Assembly (NCBI GenBank): GCA_004802725.1 | Contig: SGPM01000070.1 | Coordinates: 31,106-95,105 of the forward strand | Length of the DNA: 64,000 nucleotides | Direction: 5' to 3' | Source of the DNA: Antrodiella citrinella | Taxonomy: Eukaryota; Basidiomycota; Agaricomycetes; Polyporales; Steccherinaceae | The notes under the pieces: generated by a model | What the model saw: the letters and a program-made list of their open reading frames with translations, nothing else | Told to the model about the DNA's origin: nothing | Databases searched by the model: none | Translations under genes and position numbers: made by a program | Part shown: positions 10,281 to 21,367 of the stretch, piece by piece | How positions within the stretch are numbered: the stretch's first letter is position 1 | Layout of the letters: every line of letters starts with the position of its first letter

Positions 10281-10884
10281 ATGAGCAATCCAAGCGCATC
10301 CAAGTCCGAGAGTGAATGGCGCGCGGTTCTCTCACCGGAGCAGGTACGCTTGCATAGCCAAATACCCGCCCCGTCAATCATAAGCTCACTGAAACACCCG
10401 TCGCTTCCTTCATATGATGTAGTTCCGCATACTGCGAGAGAAGGGCACCGAAATCGCCGGGACTGGAGAGTACGAGCACTTCAAGGATGAAGGTGTGTAC
10501 AGCTGTGCTGGGTGCGGTACGCCGCTGTACAAGAGCACCACAAAGTTCAGCAGTGGGTGTGGATGGCCATCGTTCTTCGACGGTGAGCAACTTGTGCATC
10601 ATCCGATAGCCGTGGACCTAATGCTATGAATGTCGACCAATGCAGCCATTCCTGGCGCAGTGTCCCGCCAGCCTGATAACTCGCGAGGATACCTGCGCAC
10701 GGAGATCATCTGTACTGCTTGCGGTGGCCATCTAGGACACGTCTTCACAGGAGAAGGTTTCAAAGTTCCTAGTACGCATTTGCTCGTAATCTGTTCGATC
10801 TTGCACTCATGGTTGTGTTCAGCGGATGAGCGTCACTGTGTCAACTCTGTGTCGATCAAATTCGCACACGAAAAGGACGCATGA
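10281..10884 (+). CDS. msrB: peptide-methionine (R)-S-oxide reductase, copy 2
   Basis: This tandem paralogue of the gene at 9417 has the same four-exon structure with introns at the same codons (after SPEQ, within the FFD-A junction, and before DERHC). It retains the Zn cysteines ([21 protein letters not shown]), the resolving Cys ([11 protein letters not shown]) and the catalytic Cys ([12 protein letters not shown]). The two proteins differ at scattered sites in their first exons and surface loops, so the duplication is not very recent. Both copies look functional. Confidence 0.92.
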
Positions 10885-11112
10885 TGATAGATCCAGTTTT
10901 CAGTACTGCACCTAGTATCTTGCTCCGATCTTCCAGTAGTTGGAGGACACGGGATAGATAGATGGTTCGACTCCATTTCTGATTTATAAACAGTACAAAA
11001 TAAGTGGACTGCATCCAAAGCACACGACAAATACCGCTTTGCGAGGGAGGACGTAACGTATGGTTGTAATACGGTGAGGTGAGGAAGAGAATAGATGGAA
11101 CGAAAAGCGGAT

Positions 11113-11799
11113 TTAGAGACCCTCCATGTTCTGGACAAGTTCGTCCAACTCGGCTTTCGACTCGCGGTACTTTGTTTGTGCTTCCTGTTATCGATCGGCA
11201 ATGCATTAAAAGATCACGCATTACTGGTAATGCATGGACTATGCGCACCTCGTACTTCTTCTCCCATGCATCACGTTCCTGTTCTAGCCGTTGAACCTGT
11301 CTTTCGAAGTGTTCTGCCTTGACATCAACTTGTCGTAGCCTAAGGCGCGCATTAGTGCATTGTCAGTATCGGGTAACGGGAAGCGATCGAAGTGAATCGT
11401 GCCACGTACTTTTCAACAACCTCCTTCGCGTTCTTCTCAGCGGCGTCGAGCTCCTCCTCGAGCAGCTGAATCTTGCGCTGCAAGCCCTCTGCGGTCGTCT
11501 TGCTCTGTTCACCCTCCGCCTGCGCGCTCTTCGCGTCCGCGAGCTTGCCCTCGGCTTTCTCGAGGTCGGCGTCCATGACGGAGAGCTTGTGCTGAAGTGA
11601 CGTGATCTCCTGGTCCTTCTCTAGGATGATCTGCTCAAGCTTCTTGTTCTTCGTCTCAGCCTCCTCTGCGCGGGCGACCGCAGTGTCGGCTTCAGCACGA
11701 AGAGATTGGAGACGCTGTATGTCATGCAATGGACGTTAACCGTGGTGATCATGCGCGACTACAAGCACACCGGACACGTACCTCTTTGATTCTGTCCAT
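11113..11799 (-). CDS. TPM: tropomyosin
   Basis: Tropomyosin is a coiled-coil dimer that stabilises formin-nucleated actin cables. The spliced protein begins MDRIKERLQSLRAEAD, continues as an unbroken heptad-rich helix (…EEAETKNKKLEQIILEKD…), and ends ELDELVQNMEGL. Exon joins traced at KE/RLQ, VVEK/LRQVDVK and KKYE/EAQTKYR give 161 residues, the same length as fission-yeast Cdc8 and budding-yeast Tpm2. The first exon is only 18 nt of coding sequence, so simple ORF callers miss it and start at a false methionine. The gene is divergent from the DUF2408 gene at 12135. Confidence 0.9.
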
Positions 11800-12134
11800 A
11801 ATAATGCGATTGTAAAAGTGACGAGGTAGAAAAGAGATGGATGGTCTTGGGCAAGGGCACAGCCTGATAATCAGACTGTTACTTATACTGCAGTATGAGC
11901 CGTGGGAAACGAAACCGGATCCAGACTGACCGCCACGTGTAGCATCTTATCTAATTAAACATAGACTTGCCGAATCGAGTCAATAACATTTAGATCTCGA
12001 GGAGCTCCGACTTGCAAGAAACATCCATCCTCCTTTGATCTCCCTCGCATCCTTCGCGTGTTTGCGCTGCAAATACCGGAAAATATTCAACGGTAATCGG
12101 ATCTTTGCGTCCTGTACACGCTCACGACGCGATC
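11800..12134. promoter_or_regulatory. divergent promoter region, tropomyosin / DUF2408
   Basis: This 335-nt spacer lies between two divergent starts. A frame on the plus strand opens at 12035, but splicing and homology place the DUF2408 start at 12135. No distinctive motif was noted. Confidence 0.4.
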
Positions 12135-15100
12135 ATGGCTGCACCGGTGGCTCAGGAAGGTATGTCGATGAGCAGCTTATGCGATTGGATATGGGTCACT
12201 TACCCGCACCGTTCCCCTTTGACTCTACCGCCCGATATTTAGAGCTGCCTATCCTCGAGGCAATCATCAAGTACGTGGCTTTATCGTGCTCTCGACGATG
12301 CTCCCTTGCATTCCAGTCCATCATCTAATGCACCGACGATTCGCAGTATCCGGAATAGGCTGACGGCATTGAAGAAGGATCGCGGTGAATACATCAAAGC
12401 CTCAGACGTCAACATCCTATACCAGGCAATCGTGAAGCAAGGTTAGTCGTTCATGATCGTCCTTCTGCTGGTCAGTATTGAATCGCAATGCTGTTTTGAT
12501 ATGCTTTCGTCCTATGACCTCATGGATCTGCTGCAACCCTACCAGTCACTCGCCTCAACGAAGTACGAGACGATCATACTGCCTACAACAATCGTCTTGA
12601 TACCACATTAGCGGATGTATTCAATCTGCTGTCGCTGTTCTTCCTCACGATTGGGAAGACGAGGGAATGTCCGGCGACGTACAGTCAGATAGCGAGCATG
12701 CGGGTGAGCCACTCTCTTCCAGATTCCTTTCTACTCCATTCCCTTCATTCCGGAGAATGTTTGGCTGCAATCCCCTCTTGTGACCTCAAATTCGAAAGAG
12801 AGATTACGACGTGCGGTGGTTATTCCTGGCAGCTATAAGTTTGGCACACGTAATTCAGGTGGGAAGTTGCGTGTGTCAAATGGAATTCTTCTCAGTGTTC
12901 GGACCCACTTCGGTTTTCCAGATAGCGTACGTCCGACCAATCGTCGCAAAGCAGGGAGGTCGCGACACCTTGCGGTTCCTGTGGGCCCTGTCTTTCGAAG
13001 ATGTCTCGGCGTGGCTGCCGATGTATTGCGAGCCTGCTATGAACCTCTCCTGGAGTAAACTCATCAGGAGCGTCTTCTCTTTGAAAGGCCGTCAGATCTC
13101 TGGGAGGTTTTGGGTCAATGTTGATGTTCGGAGCGAACCATACTTTTGAGTTTTGTCTGGGTACTTGCGGGGGCAATGGTTTAGAGCTCTCTAGAAGCAA
13201 TACAAACCGCGGTATTCGTACCGGCCCCGCCGTATACCACCCAGACAAAACTTAAATACGAAGGATCAGCACAGACTCACCCCTCTTCTTACATCGCCGT
13301 TCCGTTTTCTATGCCCACCATGCCTGCCATCTTGATCCACGATTGCACTGGTCGTTGCCATGTTCCCGAAGACCCCCTTACTCATGATTCCCCCTTCTTA
13401 CGTCGACAGCAAATCTTGGACCACATGAATGAGTCGGGCATCTACAACGAGTCGGATCTTGCGCCGTTTCATCGACGGCTTTCCGAGCTACGGTTCGTCC
13501 TTCTTTTTGTCCAGCGGTGGTCTTTGATTTGATCAGTACGATAGTCAGATTGTCCGTGCCGATGCTGAGAGCGGGAAGCACCCGGTGTCGATGTGCAAGC
13601 TGCTAGATAGGCAGCTGAATGAATGTGGTGCGTGTTTCCTCCTGTTTGACTTCTGTTCTGTTTTGGACCTTTTGTGTTCTATCTTGTTCTCCGTGTACAA
13701 AGCTTCTCGATGTTGTATCGGCTTGGCGAGGTTCACTGCGTGAAGGACGGGTCGTAGAATGATCAATATCAGGGGTGATGTATATTGACGGTTTGGACTT
13801 TAGAGTACTCTTTTTCTACCGGACGCAATTCTCCAGATGCTGATCGTTCTTCCTTGCAGATAATGTCCTTCAATCATTGCAAGACTCCCTCGCGGTGCTC
13901 TCACCAGAACTCATTCCAATACACGAACGTCTCGTCAATATCCGACGGCAGCTCGTCGCTCTCGCAGCGAAAGAGACAGCCAGCCAGGTTTCGAGAGCAC
14001 AAGCAGACTCACTCCTCAACCATGCGACGCCCAAGCAGGAATCAGAATCGGACGATACGCCCACCCCTACTACCACCAGAGACCCGTCGGAGGAGTCGAA
14101 GACCCCGACGAAGGAACAGCCGAATCCTCCGGAGGCACCCCAAGTAGCACCGAGGCTAAAGGCTGAGTTGAAGCCTCTGCAAGAAGATCTGCGGAAGATT
14201 GACTCGTTGAGCAGTTTCTCGCCGTTCGGACATTCGTTTATTGACTGACCATCTACGAATTTTACAGGAAGCGGGTGGACGGGAAGTTCCTGGGCCCTGG
14301 CGGGAGCGTTCCGGCGTCTCAGGCGGTGTGCTCATCGCTGCTTGAGGAATGCTTCGATATCGCGCAAGAGATCCGCGCCCAGGACGAGTCGAAGAACGTC
14401 TCGTCGTCCTTGAAACCGATTTATGACAGATTAACTGAGATCCGACGTGAGCTCGAGAGTCTGGTAAGTCATCAATCGCTCTATGCCACCCTCAGCATGT
14501 CGAATCTGACTTGTGCTTTGTAGGTGCTGACGCATCGATGGAGTCTCCGGGAGACGGACCTATGGAACTACACGCTCAGTCTGCAGGAGATCGACAAGAT
14601 GCGCGTGGACGGGCAGTTCGTAGATTCGGATGGGAACCGACCGACGGGTCAATACGTCCTGCTGTATCTCTTGAGACGATGTTACGGCCTTATTTACCGC
14701 CTATTGTCGTCCAGCGAGCCTGTCTCTGAGGAGCTCATGCCCATCGTAAGCAGAGCCTCCTCCAATACGTCATGGAACCCGGCAGCTAATGTAAGAGGCA
14801 CTTTGCTAGGCTAATAAACTCGCGACCGTCAAGAAGTGCTTGAACGAAGTTTTGAAGTACGGCGGGCCGTTCAGCCCGCGAGACCTCTACCCCGTACGTC
14901 TCCCCCCTCTCTCTCACTACACGCTCGCAGGGCTGACATTTCGTTCCCCCTCCCACCCCACCACCACCACCACCACCACTACCACAGTACCAGCTCGCGC
15001 TGCACCAGATCGACTCGATGCGCCGGGACGGGAAGTTCATCGGCGTGGACGGGACGATACCCGAAGGCCAGGGGATCGTCATGGCGCACTTGAACGAGTG

Positions 15101-15275
15101 CCACGAGCTCTTGGAGATGGTGAGCCCCCCCCCTCTCCCTGCCCGTCTGCATCTGACTGACGAAAACCGAATACCGTGTGTGCAGTTGAAGCGGGCGATG
15201 GACGAAGGCGAAGACGACGAGTTCATGGACGAGGAGGAGTACGTGTTTGACGACCCGTCGGACGACGAGCCTTAG
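12135..15275 (+). CDS. UPF0662 / DUF2408 conserved fungal protein
   Basis: This conserved fungal protein of unknown biochemical function resembles the fission-yeast C30C2.08 family. Twelve exons were traced: 12135-12159, 12243-12270, 12347-12441, 12546-12703, 13410-13492, 13545-13627, 13860-14205, 14268-14463, 14524-14745, 14810-14893, 14988-15119 and 15186-15275. Family blocks appear in order: ELPILEAIINIRNRLTALKK, TRLNEVRDDHTAYNNRLDTT, QILDHMNESGIYNESDLAPF, SPELIPIHERLVNIRRQL, KRVDGKFLGPGGS, ETDLWNYTLSLQEIDKMRVD and RRDGKFIGVDGTIPEGQG, then an acidic tail. A short internal repeat (MRxDGxF) recurs three times. The fourth intron (12704-13409) is 706 nt, about ten times the local norm. Another intron contains a CCA microsatellite next to its acceptor (about 14956-14987). 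Confidence 0.85.
12704..13409 (+). other. anomalous 706-nt intron with an inverted repeat
   Basis: The intron joins …YSQIASMR to QILDHMNES in frame, a junction that is continuous in the protein family, so the intervening DNA is intronic. It contains a perfect 13-bp inverted repeat (GTTTTGTCTGGGT at 13150-13162 and its complement at 13239-13251) enclosing 76 nt, with partly complementary flanks beyond the arms. Other introns of this gene are mostly 60-230 nt. This suggests insertion of a small non-autonomous element into an ancestral short intron. Confidence 0.6.
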
Positions 15276-15746
15276 CGACGTGCTTCTTCACGTCGTTCGT
15301 GCCATATCTTCCATCTTCCCCATCCTCATCCCCATCCCCTGCTCTCCCCCACCCCTTGAATCGGATACGACATGATATAGGTAGCTTGATAGCAAAATGA
15401 ATTCGGGCCCAGTAGCCAGAACGCTCTTAGGAATAGAAGTTTCGATAACGTCGAACATGTATGTACACTTTAGAAGCACATTCACACCACCACCTGCGTG
15501 CTGAGTAACTTTGCACAACGACCGCGCGCTCACCGCTCGACTGAGCACTGCCAGAGAAGAACTGGCACACAACAAAGAATGCAGCCGCCTCATTTTCATT
15601 GTATTGGCAGGAGAAACGGAAGAAAGGTGTATGACACGAGGTACGTAGAGGGTAAAGCAAATAAACACACGTCGAATTTTAGCTGCCGCAACCACCTCCA
15701 TCACCGCCAGCCCCCCAAAGTAGTCTAAATCTAACTAACGCTTGAT
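15276..15746. other. convergent 3' spacer, DUF2408 / ATP1
   Basis: This 471-nt region between two convergent stop codons presumably holds both 3' untranslated regions. The open frames on either strand show no family resemblance. No repeat was noted. Confidence 0.4.
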
Positions 15747-17937
15747 TTATGAGGTGAACGACGAGACGTGGTCCTCGACGGTCTTCTTGATCCTCGCCTC
15801 GATATCAGGCGTGATGTTGCCGAGCGCGATCTCGGCCAGGAGCGCCGCGTGCGCGCTCGTCAGGTGCGAGCGGAATTCGGCCTCCCACTTGACGATCTTG
15901 TCGACGGGGATCGAGTCCAACTGCAAGTGGAAGAAACATTGAACAACGGTACGTCAGAGGTATGATGAGACTTACGAGACCGTTGACACCGGCATAGATG
16001 ATGGGGACCTGGATCTCCATGGACAAGGGCTGGTACTGACCTTGCTCTGCAACAAAGGTCAATGGAAGTCACAATAGATGGATGAACGACGTACTGAGGA
16101 GCTCAGTCAGACGGGCACCACGGGACAGCAAGAAGCGGGTAGAAGCATCGAGATCTGAACCGAACTGGGCGAAGGCAGCAACCTCACGGTACTGGGCGAG
16201 GTACAGCTTCAGCGAACCAGCAAACTTCTTCATGATCTTGCTGTTCTCGGCGGCGTTAGAAGCATAACCAAAAAAAAAAATGACTAGGGTGTGCTTACGT
16301 CTGGGCAGCGGAGCCGACACGGGACACGGAGAGACCAACGTTGATAGCGGGACGGACACCACGGAAGAAGAGCTCAGCCTCCAAGAAGATCTGTCCATCG
16401 GTAATGGAAATGACCTGGATGACCAAACACTTAGACAACAGCGCGTACTGGATGTGAAAGCGAGACTTACGTTCGTGGGAATGTAAGCGGACACATCACC
16501 ACCCTGGGTCTCAATGATGGGGAGAGCAGTGAGGGATCCACCACCGAACTTCTCGCTCATCTTGGCGGCACGCTCGAGGAGACGAGAGTGCAGGTAGAAG
16601 ACATCACCGGGGTAAGCTTCACGACCGGGGGGACGACGGAGCAAGAGGGACATTTGACGGTAGGCAACAGCCTGCTTGGACAAATCGTCGTAGACGATAA
16701 GAGCTGGCAAAAGCAAATGAGCACATATACCACTCGCATTTACTTAAAGTACTTACCGTGCTTGCCGTTGTCACGGAACCATTCACCCATAGCACAGCCA
16801 GAGAAGGGAGCGAGGTACTGAAGAGGAGCGGCCTCCGAAGCGGTGGCAGCAACAATGACGGTGTACTTCATCGCGTCGTTCTCCTCGAGGGTCTGCACGA
16901 GCTGGGCGACGGTAGAACGCTTCTGGCCGATAGCGACGTAAACACAGTAGAGCTTCTTGTCCTCGTCCTGGCCGTCGTTCCACCTCTTCTGGTTGAGAAT
17001 GGTGTCGATGGCGACAGCGGTCTTACCGGTTTGACGATCACCAATGATCAGCTCACGCTGACCACGTCCAATGGGCACCATGGCGTCGATGGGTTTGATA
17101 CCGGTCATCATGGGCTGGTTGACGGAGCGACGGGGCAGGATACCGGGGGCCTTGAGGGAGGCACGGCTACGGAGCTTGGAACCAAGAGGACCCTTGCCGT
17201 CAATGGGGTTACCGAGGGCGTCGACGACGCGACCGAGGAGCTCGGGGCCGACGGGAACGTCGACAATCTGGCCGGTACGCTTGACAGTGTCGCCCTCCTT
17301 AATGGCACGATCGTTACCGAAGATGGTGACACCGACGTTGTCGGCTTCCAAGTTCAGACACATGCCACGGACGCCAGAAGAGAACTCCACCATCTCTTCG
17401 GCTGAAAGAAGTCGCGCATGGAGGGTGAGCACGGTGCAAGGACGCAAGGACAGCACGTCACTGACCTTGGACGTTGTTGAGACCCCAAACACGGGCGATA
17501 CCATCACCGACACCTGCAGAACGGTGAGACACGCGTCATAGGAAAACGAGGTGAAACGTACTCAGAACACGACCGGTCTCCTCGACGTTACCGCCAAGTT
17601 GGGAGCCAGCGATGCGCGACTCGAGGATGGAGGACACTTCGGAGGCAGCTGAAGTGACGTGTCACGACGCAGACGGGGGGAAGAAGACAGGGAAAAGAGG
17701 CAGGGCCGCTGTCAGTCGTGCGCAGGTGGGTACTCGAGTAGAATACACACCAGGTTTGGCGGTGGCGTAGGAGCGAGAAGCTACGGGGGCAACGCGAGCT
17801 GCACTCTAAATGATGGGGAAAGGGCAGGAATGTGAGAAACGGGTGTAAAAAGAAGGAAAAAGATGCAGAAAACGGACCCTGGGGGCAGCGGCCAGCGCAG
17901 CAGCGCGGAGGGAGTTTCTGAGGGCGACTCTATGCAT
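15747..17937 (-). CDS. ATP1: ATP synthase F1 subunit alpha, mitochondrial precursor
   Basis: This is the non-catalytic nucleotide-binding subunit of the mitochondrial F1 head. The product starts [20 protein letters not shown], an Arg/Ala-rich presequence without acidic residues, followed by the conserved body: [17 protein letters not shown] region, [18 protein letters not shown], the Walker A loop [80 protein letters not shown] and EDHVSSFTS at the end. About nine introns interrupt it, one of them immediately after the presequence. It is divergent from bL21m at 18087, 149 bp away, so two nuclear genes for mitochondrial proteins may share a promoter. Confidence 0.93.
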
Positions 17938-18086
17938 GAGTGGGGATGGAGAGAAGGAAGGAGGAGGAAGAGAGGGAAAGACCTGCGACCGTCTTCGTAG
18001 CATCTCGGAGCGACCGGCTATTTCAAGCGGAGTTCTAATTTCTCGGCAACAATGCCCGCGTCTATTTGACACTCTGCTCTACGACG
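17938..18086. promoter_or_regulatory. short bidirectional promoter, ATP1 / bL21m
   Basis: Only 149 nt separate the two start codons, so both core promoters and 5' leaders must fit here. The segment is purine-rich on the plus strand near ATP1 (GGAGGAGGAAGAG). Co-regulation of the two mitochondrial genes is an inference from the spacing. Confidence 0.5.
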
Positions 18087-18555
18087 ATGGCGTTGCTCAG
18101 GTGTACGTCTCTTTCTGTCTCCTCTGCGCCCCTACTCACCCGTACTTTTAGCTGCCTCTCTACGCACGGCTACCCAGTCCGCACTCGCCCTCATCCGCTC
18201 CCAGCCATCCCGCTATGTCGTCGCGTCCGTCGCAGGCAGAAAATACATCCTCGCGCCCAGGGACCTCCTCACCGTCCCCCGTCTCAAAGACGTAGCAGTC
18301 GGCGACGTCCTCGCCCTCTCCGAGATCCACGAAGTCGGCTCGCGCGAGTACACCGTCCGCGGCAACCCCGTCATCCCGCCCGAGTCCGTCAAGGTCGAGG
18401 CAACCGTCGTCGAGCACACAAAGGGAGAGATGGAGGTCATCTTCAAAAAGAAGAGGCGAAAAGGGTACCAGAAAACCATCCTGCACAAGCAGACGTATAC
18501 CCGTCTCAGGATTGGGCCCATAGATGTCGTAGAGCAGCCACACGAGCAATCATAG
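18087..18555 (+). CDS. MRPL21: mitochondrial large-subunit ribosomal protein bL21m
   Basis: This is a component of the mitochondrial ribosome large subunit (yeast Mrpl49 equivalent). A 16-nt first coding exon (MALLR) is spliced across 18103-18151 to the main exon. Conserved blocks are YVVASVAGRKYILAPRDLLT, RLKDVAVGDVLALSEIHEVG, KVEATVVEHTKGEMEVIFKK and RRKGYQKTILHKQTYTRLRI. The Arg/Ser/Ala-rich N-terminus fits a mitochondrial presequence. The donor chosen (GTACGT) is the one that puts the two exons in the same frame; the upstream GTGTAC would not. Confidence 0.87.
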
Positions 18556-19415
18556 CCTTGGCTTACCCTTTGCCACGTCTCTCGAGACATTGTTGGCTCA
18601 CAAAACTGTATATTAGCACCACCCATTCCTCCACCATAATATCTAATGACGTTTGCAGAATCGCCACGCGTGCACGATACTCGTCGACGCCGTGACGAAA
18701 GCTGCGTCGGCAAAATAGACTTGTGGCGAACATGCAGTCCGCCACGCCTCCTGAAGTCAATGTTGGTCAGGACCGTACCGCGAGTCCCCGACGCATCAAC
18801 TCGGAACCCGATCCGTCCATCTGTGCAACATCATGAATGCGTAATTTCGTCTCGTGTTTTCAGCCAACCTTCACCACACGCCGTTCATCGACACATACGA
18901 TGAGCAGCGTCGACTGAGTTTATGTCAATGTGGACATAGTCTGACCTAGCAAAAGCGTTGACACGCAAAGATGTTGACGCGTTGATAGTGGGCAACCACC
19001 ACTGTTTCATTCCATGCTGTATACATTAGTACCCGAGATGCTGAGACATACGTGACGATGTAGAACCAGTGGGCATCTGTTGAAGCAGATCCGTGATGAA
19101 CCCACCCGCATTGAAGAGCTTCTGGTCGTCAAATCACGCCCGAATGTCAGGCATGCGTATTGGGTTGAACAGGGTTCAACTTGAACATGCCCGCAAGTGA
19201 CAAAATCGCCATGCTAAACGCCGCTGAGTCACAACAAGCTGGTCATGACGTCGCGTTCGAAGATTCTGATAGCTACACCCACCGACGCCCACAAATCTCA
19301 CCCTCGGTCGAGCTCGGCGTCGGGCCAGCAGAGCACGCCCTCCGAGAATCCAAGTCAGAGCAACTCTCCCTTATACTTGAAGCTTCAGGCACGCGCTATA
19401 ACATGACAAGTAACG

Positions 19416-19971
19416 TTAACGAGATACAGCTACAACTCCAAGGTCACTTTCACTGCACAGCTTGACCTCGTCCGGGCTCACGGGCGGGACCCCACTGATG
19501 GCATCCTCGAACGAAAGGAAAAACAACTCGGTACTTCCATCCGCCGCCATTATGAAAGACCGCACTGGCACCCTCCACAACGTAAGCTCAGGCTCGTCCG
19601 ATGGCGGCGAACCGTCCACCGATTCCGAACCGTACAACTTGAACTCGTGCATCAGCCAGATCTTCTTCATGAGCTGACAAAATTTGTTCCGGGTTTGCGT
19701 GGGCTTTCAGATCCGAGGCGTGAAGGTGGGTGAACGGGTCCGGGTTACACTCCGAGTCGGCAGGATCCTTGCCAAACATGATGTGCTGCCAGTACCGTGA
19801 TGCAGGTAGCGAACCACCCGGTTGACGACGCCTCACAATCTGCTCGCAGTATTCTTCGGCTCTGATGGTATGAGCCCATGTCAGCAATGTGATATCACTA
19901 CTAGTGGGCGAATATGATGACTTCGAGGCCTTGATGACCGTCACGGTCAGCAAGCTATAGCAGCACGTCAT
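19416..19971 (-). pseudogene. possible degenerate or incompletely spliced hypothetical gene
   Basis: Two overlapping minus-strand frames carry amino-acid compositions like real protein, for example RYWQHIMFGKDPADSECNPD followed, one frame over, by DEPELTLWRVPVRSFIMAAD. Joining them needs either an intron near 19690 or a frameshift. No domain, start context or downstream exon is recognised. It could be a remnant of a lost gene or chance; I cannot assign a function. Confidence 0.2.
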
Positions 19972-20010
19972 CTAGCTACGGCGCAGAAGTTGCTCCTTCC
20001 GGGTTGGAAG

Positions 20011-20078
20011 CCGCGTTCGTGGTATAAATGTCGAACGAAATTCCGTAATTTCGTTCGAGATCTATATTACGAACGCGG
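20011..20078. repeat. 68-nt near-perfect palindrome (32-bp arms, 4-nt loop)
   Basis: The inner 12 bp are perfect (TCGAACGAAATT, loop CCGT, AATTTCGTTCGA at 20031-20058). The arms continue outward through a 4-nt mismatch block to a second paired segment (CCGCGTTCGTggTATA against TATAttACGAACGCGG). The total is about 26 of 32 arm positions paired. It could be a miniature transposon, a cruciform-forming site or the terminator-like hairpin of an unknown RNA. Confidence 0.8.
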
Positions 20079-21367
20079 TAGAAGCTCCGTTGCCTGCGAC
20101 GCCCGTTTCGCATTCCTGTAACTTGAAGTCTCTCATTCACATGAATCGCATCATGATAATCATCTCTCATCTGCAATGGTCCCTCCAGACATAATGTACC
20201 TACTCAGGATCCTCCCGAAGCTCACTGGCAAGAAAATGGGCTACCACCAACCTCAAGCTGTTGAATCCCAACACTCCTACCTCCGAGTCGACTCCTGCTA
20301 CTAGGCCAATCCGGCAGTGTCGTATTCGCCGTCTGTGACCCGGTACCTCTAGTACGTGAAATCCAAGCTGGTCAACCACCGGAGCTCGGGCTGAAGGTTC
20401 TCATTCATCACATCTCAGACGCCTCAGGCTATTGCTTCGACCTTAACGGACAAAGCCAAACTTGGAGTGCCAGTGGTATACTCTCAATTGGTACTGGAAG
20501 TCCGGCGCCGAGGGATCTGCCAGTGGTCGCAGTGCTTGCCGCCCAGAACTTCAAGAAGAGTCAACTCTGCTGCCTACAGTCTCGTAAGACTTCGTGCTCC
20601 CATAGGACACTGTTATATCTCCGGCGTCGTTGGATTCTGGAAACTGGGTTCGTAATTAGTAGGCGATCATTACCGACATGGTCCAAAACTTCCTACAACT
20701 CGAAGGTTCCGTCATCTGCCCTTTCAACACCACTACTCTACTACCATCCTCGGACACTACCGTGACTTGTTTACTACTACTACCCCACTACTACCCTCCA
20801 ACGCTACTACGTTACTCCTCGGCGTGGACATCATTACCCTACTACCCTTGGACGTTCGACACTATTTTCGCCGTCTCGACTCTCATGTTACTTTCCCCCA
20901 AAGTCTTTTGATATTGTGGTTCTATTCCGAACTCTTGTACTACTAGTAGCCTATCCGAGCCTCCATTCATTGACTAGCATTCAATGAAGTTTATTTTCAA
21001 GTACTAGACCATGAGATTCAGAGAGTTGACTCGCAAGTCAAAGGTCAAACAAAATCCAATGTTGTCAATGTATGTTCGATTGAGACTGAGACCAGGTTTT
21101 CAACTCGACAAACTGTCAACCCTAGGTGTCCTGAGTTGGCCCGTAACCAGACTCATCGATCCACCGACGTGTACCTTTGTTCGGAGAGAGGGAGCATGAT
21201 GTGTCGAAACTGCATCATGACACAGATCGACTCACGAAGAAACAGTTTTGCATCCGGTACCAGAATCAACGACACCGTCGGAAACGTCCTCAATAGAATG
21301 TGGTAAATACAGGTCTTAGAGATCCAATAAGTATGTGATGTGAAAAAAGAAATCATACAATCCGAGC

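Larger units (their letters stand above)
18556..21367. other. gene-poor region with possible gene remnants
   Basis: No complete gene is supported in 2.8 kb. Two minus-strand frames (19588-19971 and 19416-19670) read like protein (…EEYCEQIVRRRQPGGSLPAS… and MKKIWLMHEFKLYGSESV…) but overlap out of frame and match no family I know. A plus-strand frame around 20300-20600 is also open without a convincing start. The 20690-20860 stretch is rich in CTACTAC-type simple sequence. The whole region looks like decayed coding or transposon DNA. Confidence 0.45.

Noticed and set aside
10960..10985. T-loop-like GGTTCGACTCC that might mark a tRNA
   Set aside because: A short T-arm can be drawn, but there is no matching acceptor stem, D-arm or anticodon arm at the right spacing.
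14956..14987. CCA trinucleotide run as a possible polyhistidine or polyproline coding repeat
   Set aside because: It lies inside an intron of the DUF2408 gene and abuts the acceptor site.
16758..17541. Long plus-strand frames of over 150 codons at 16.76-17.54 kb
   Set aside because: They are antisense shadows of the highly conserved, codon-biased ATP1 exons and show no protein family resemblance.
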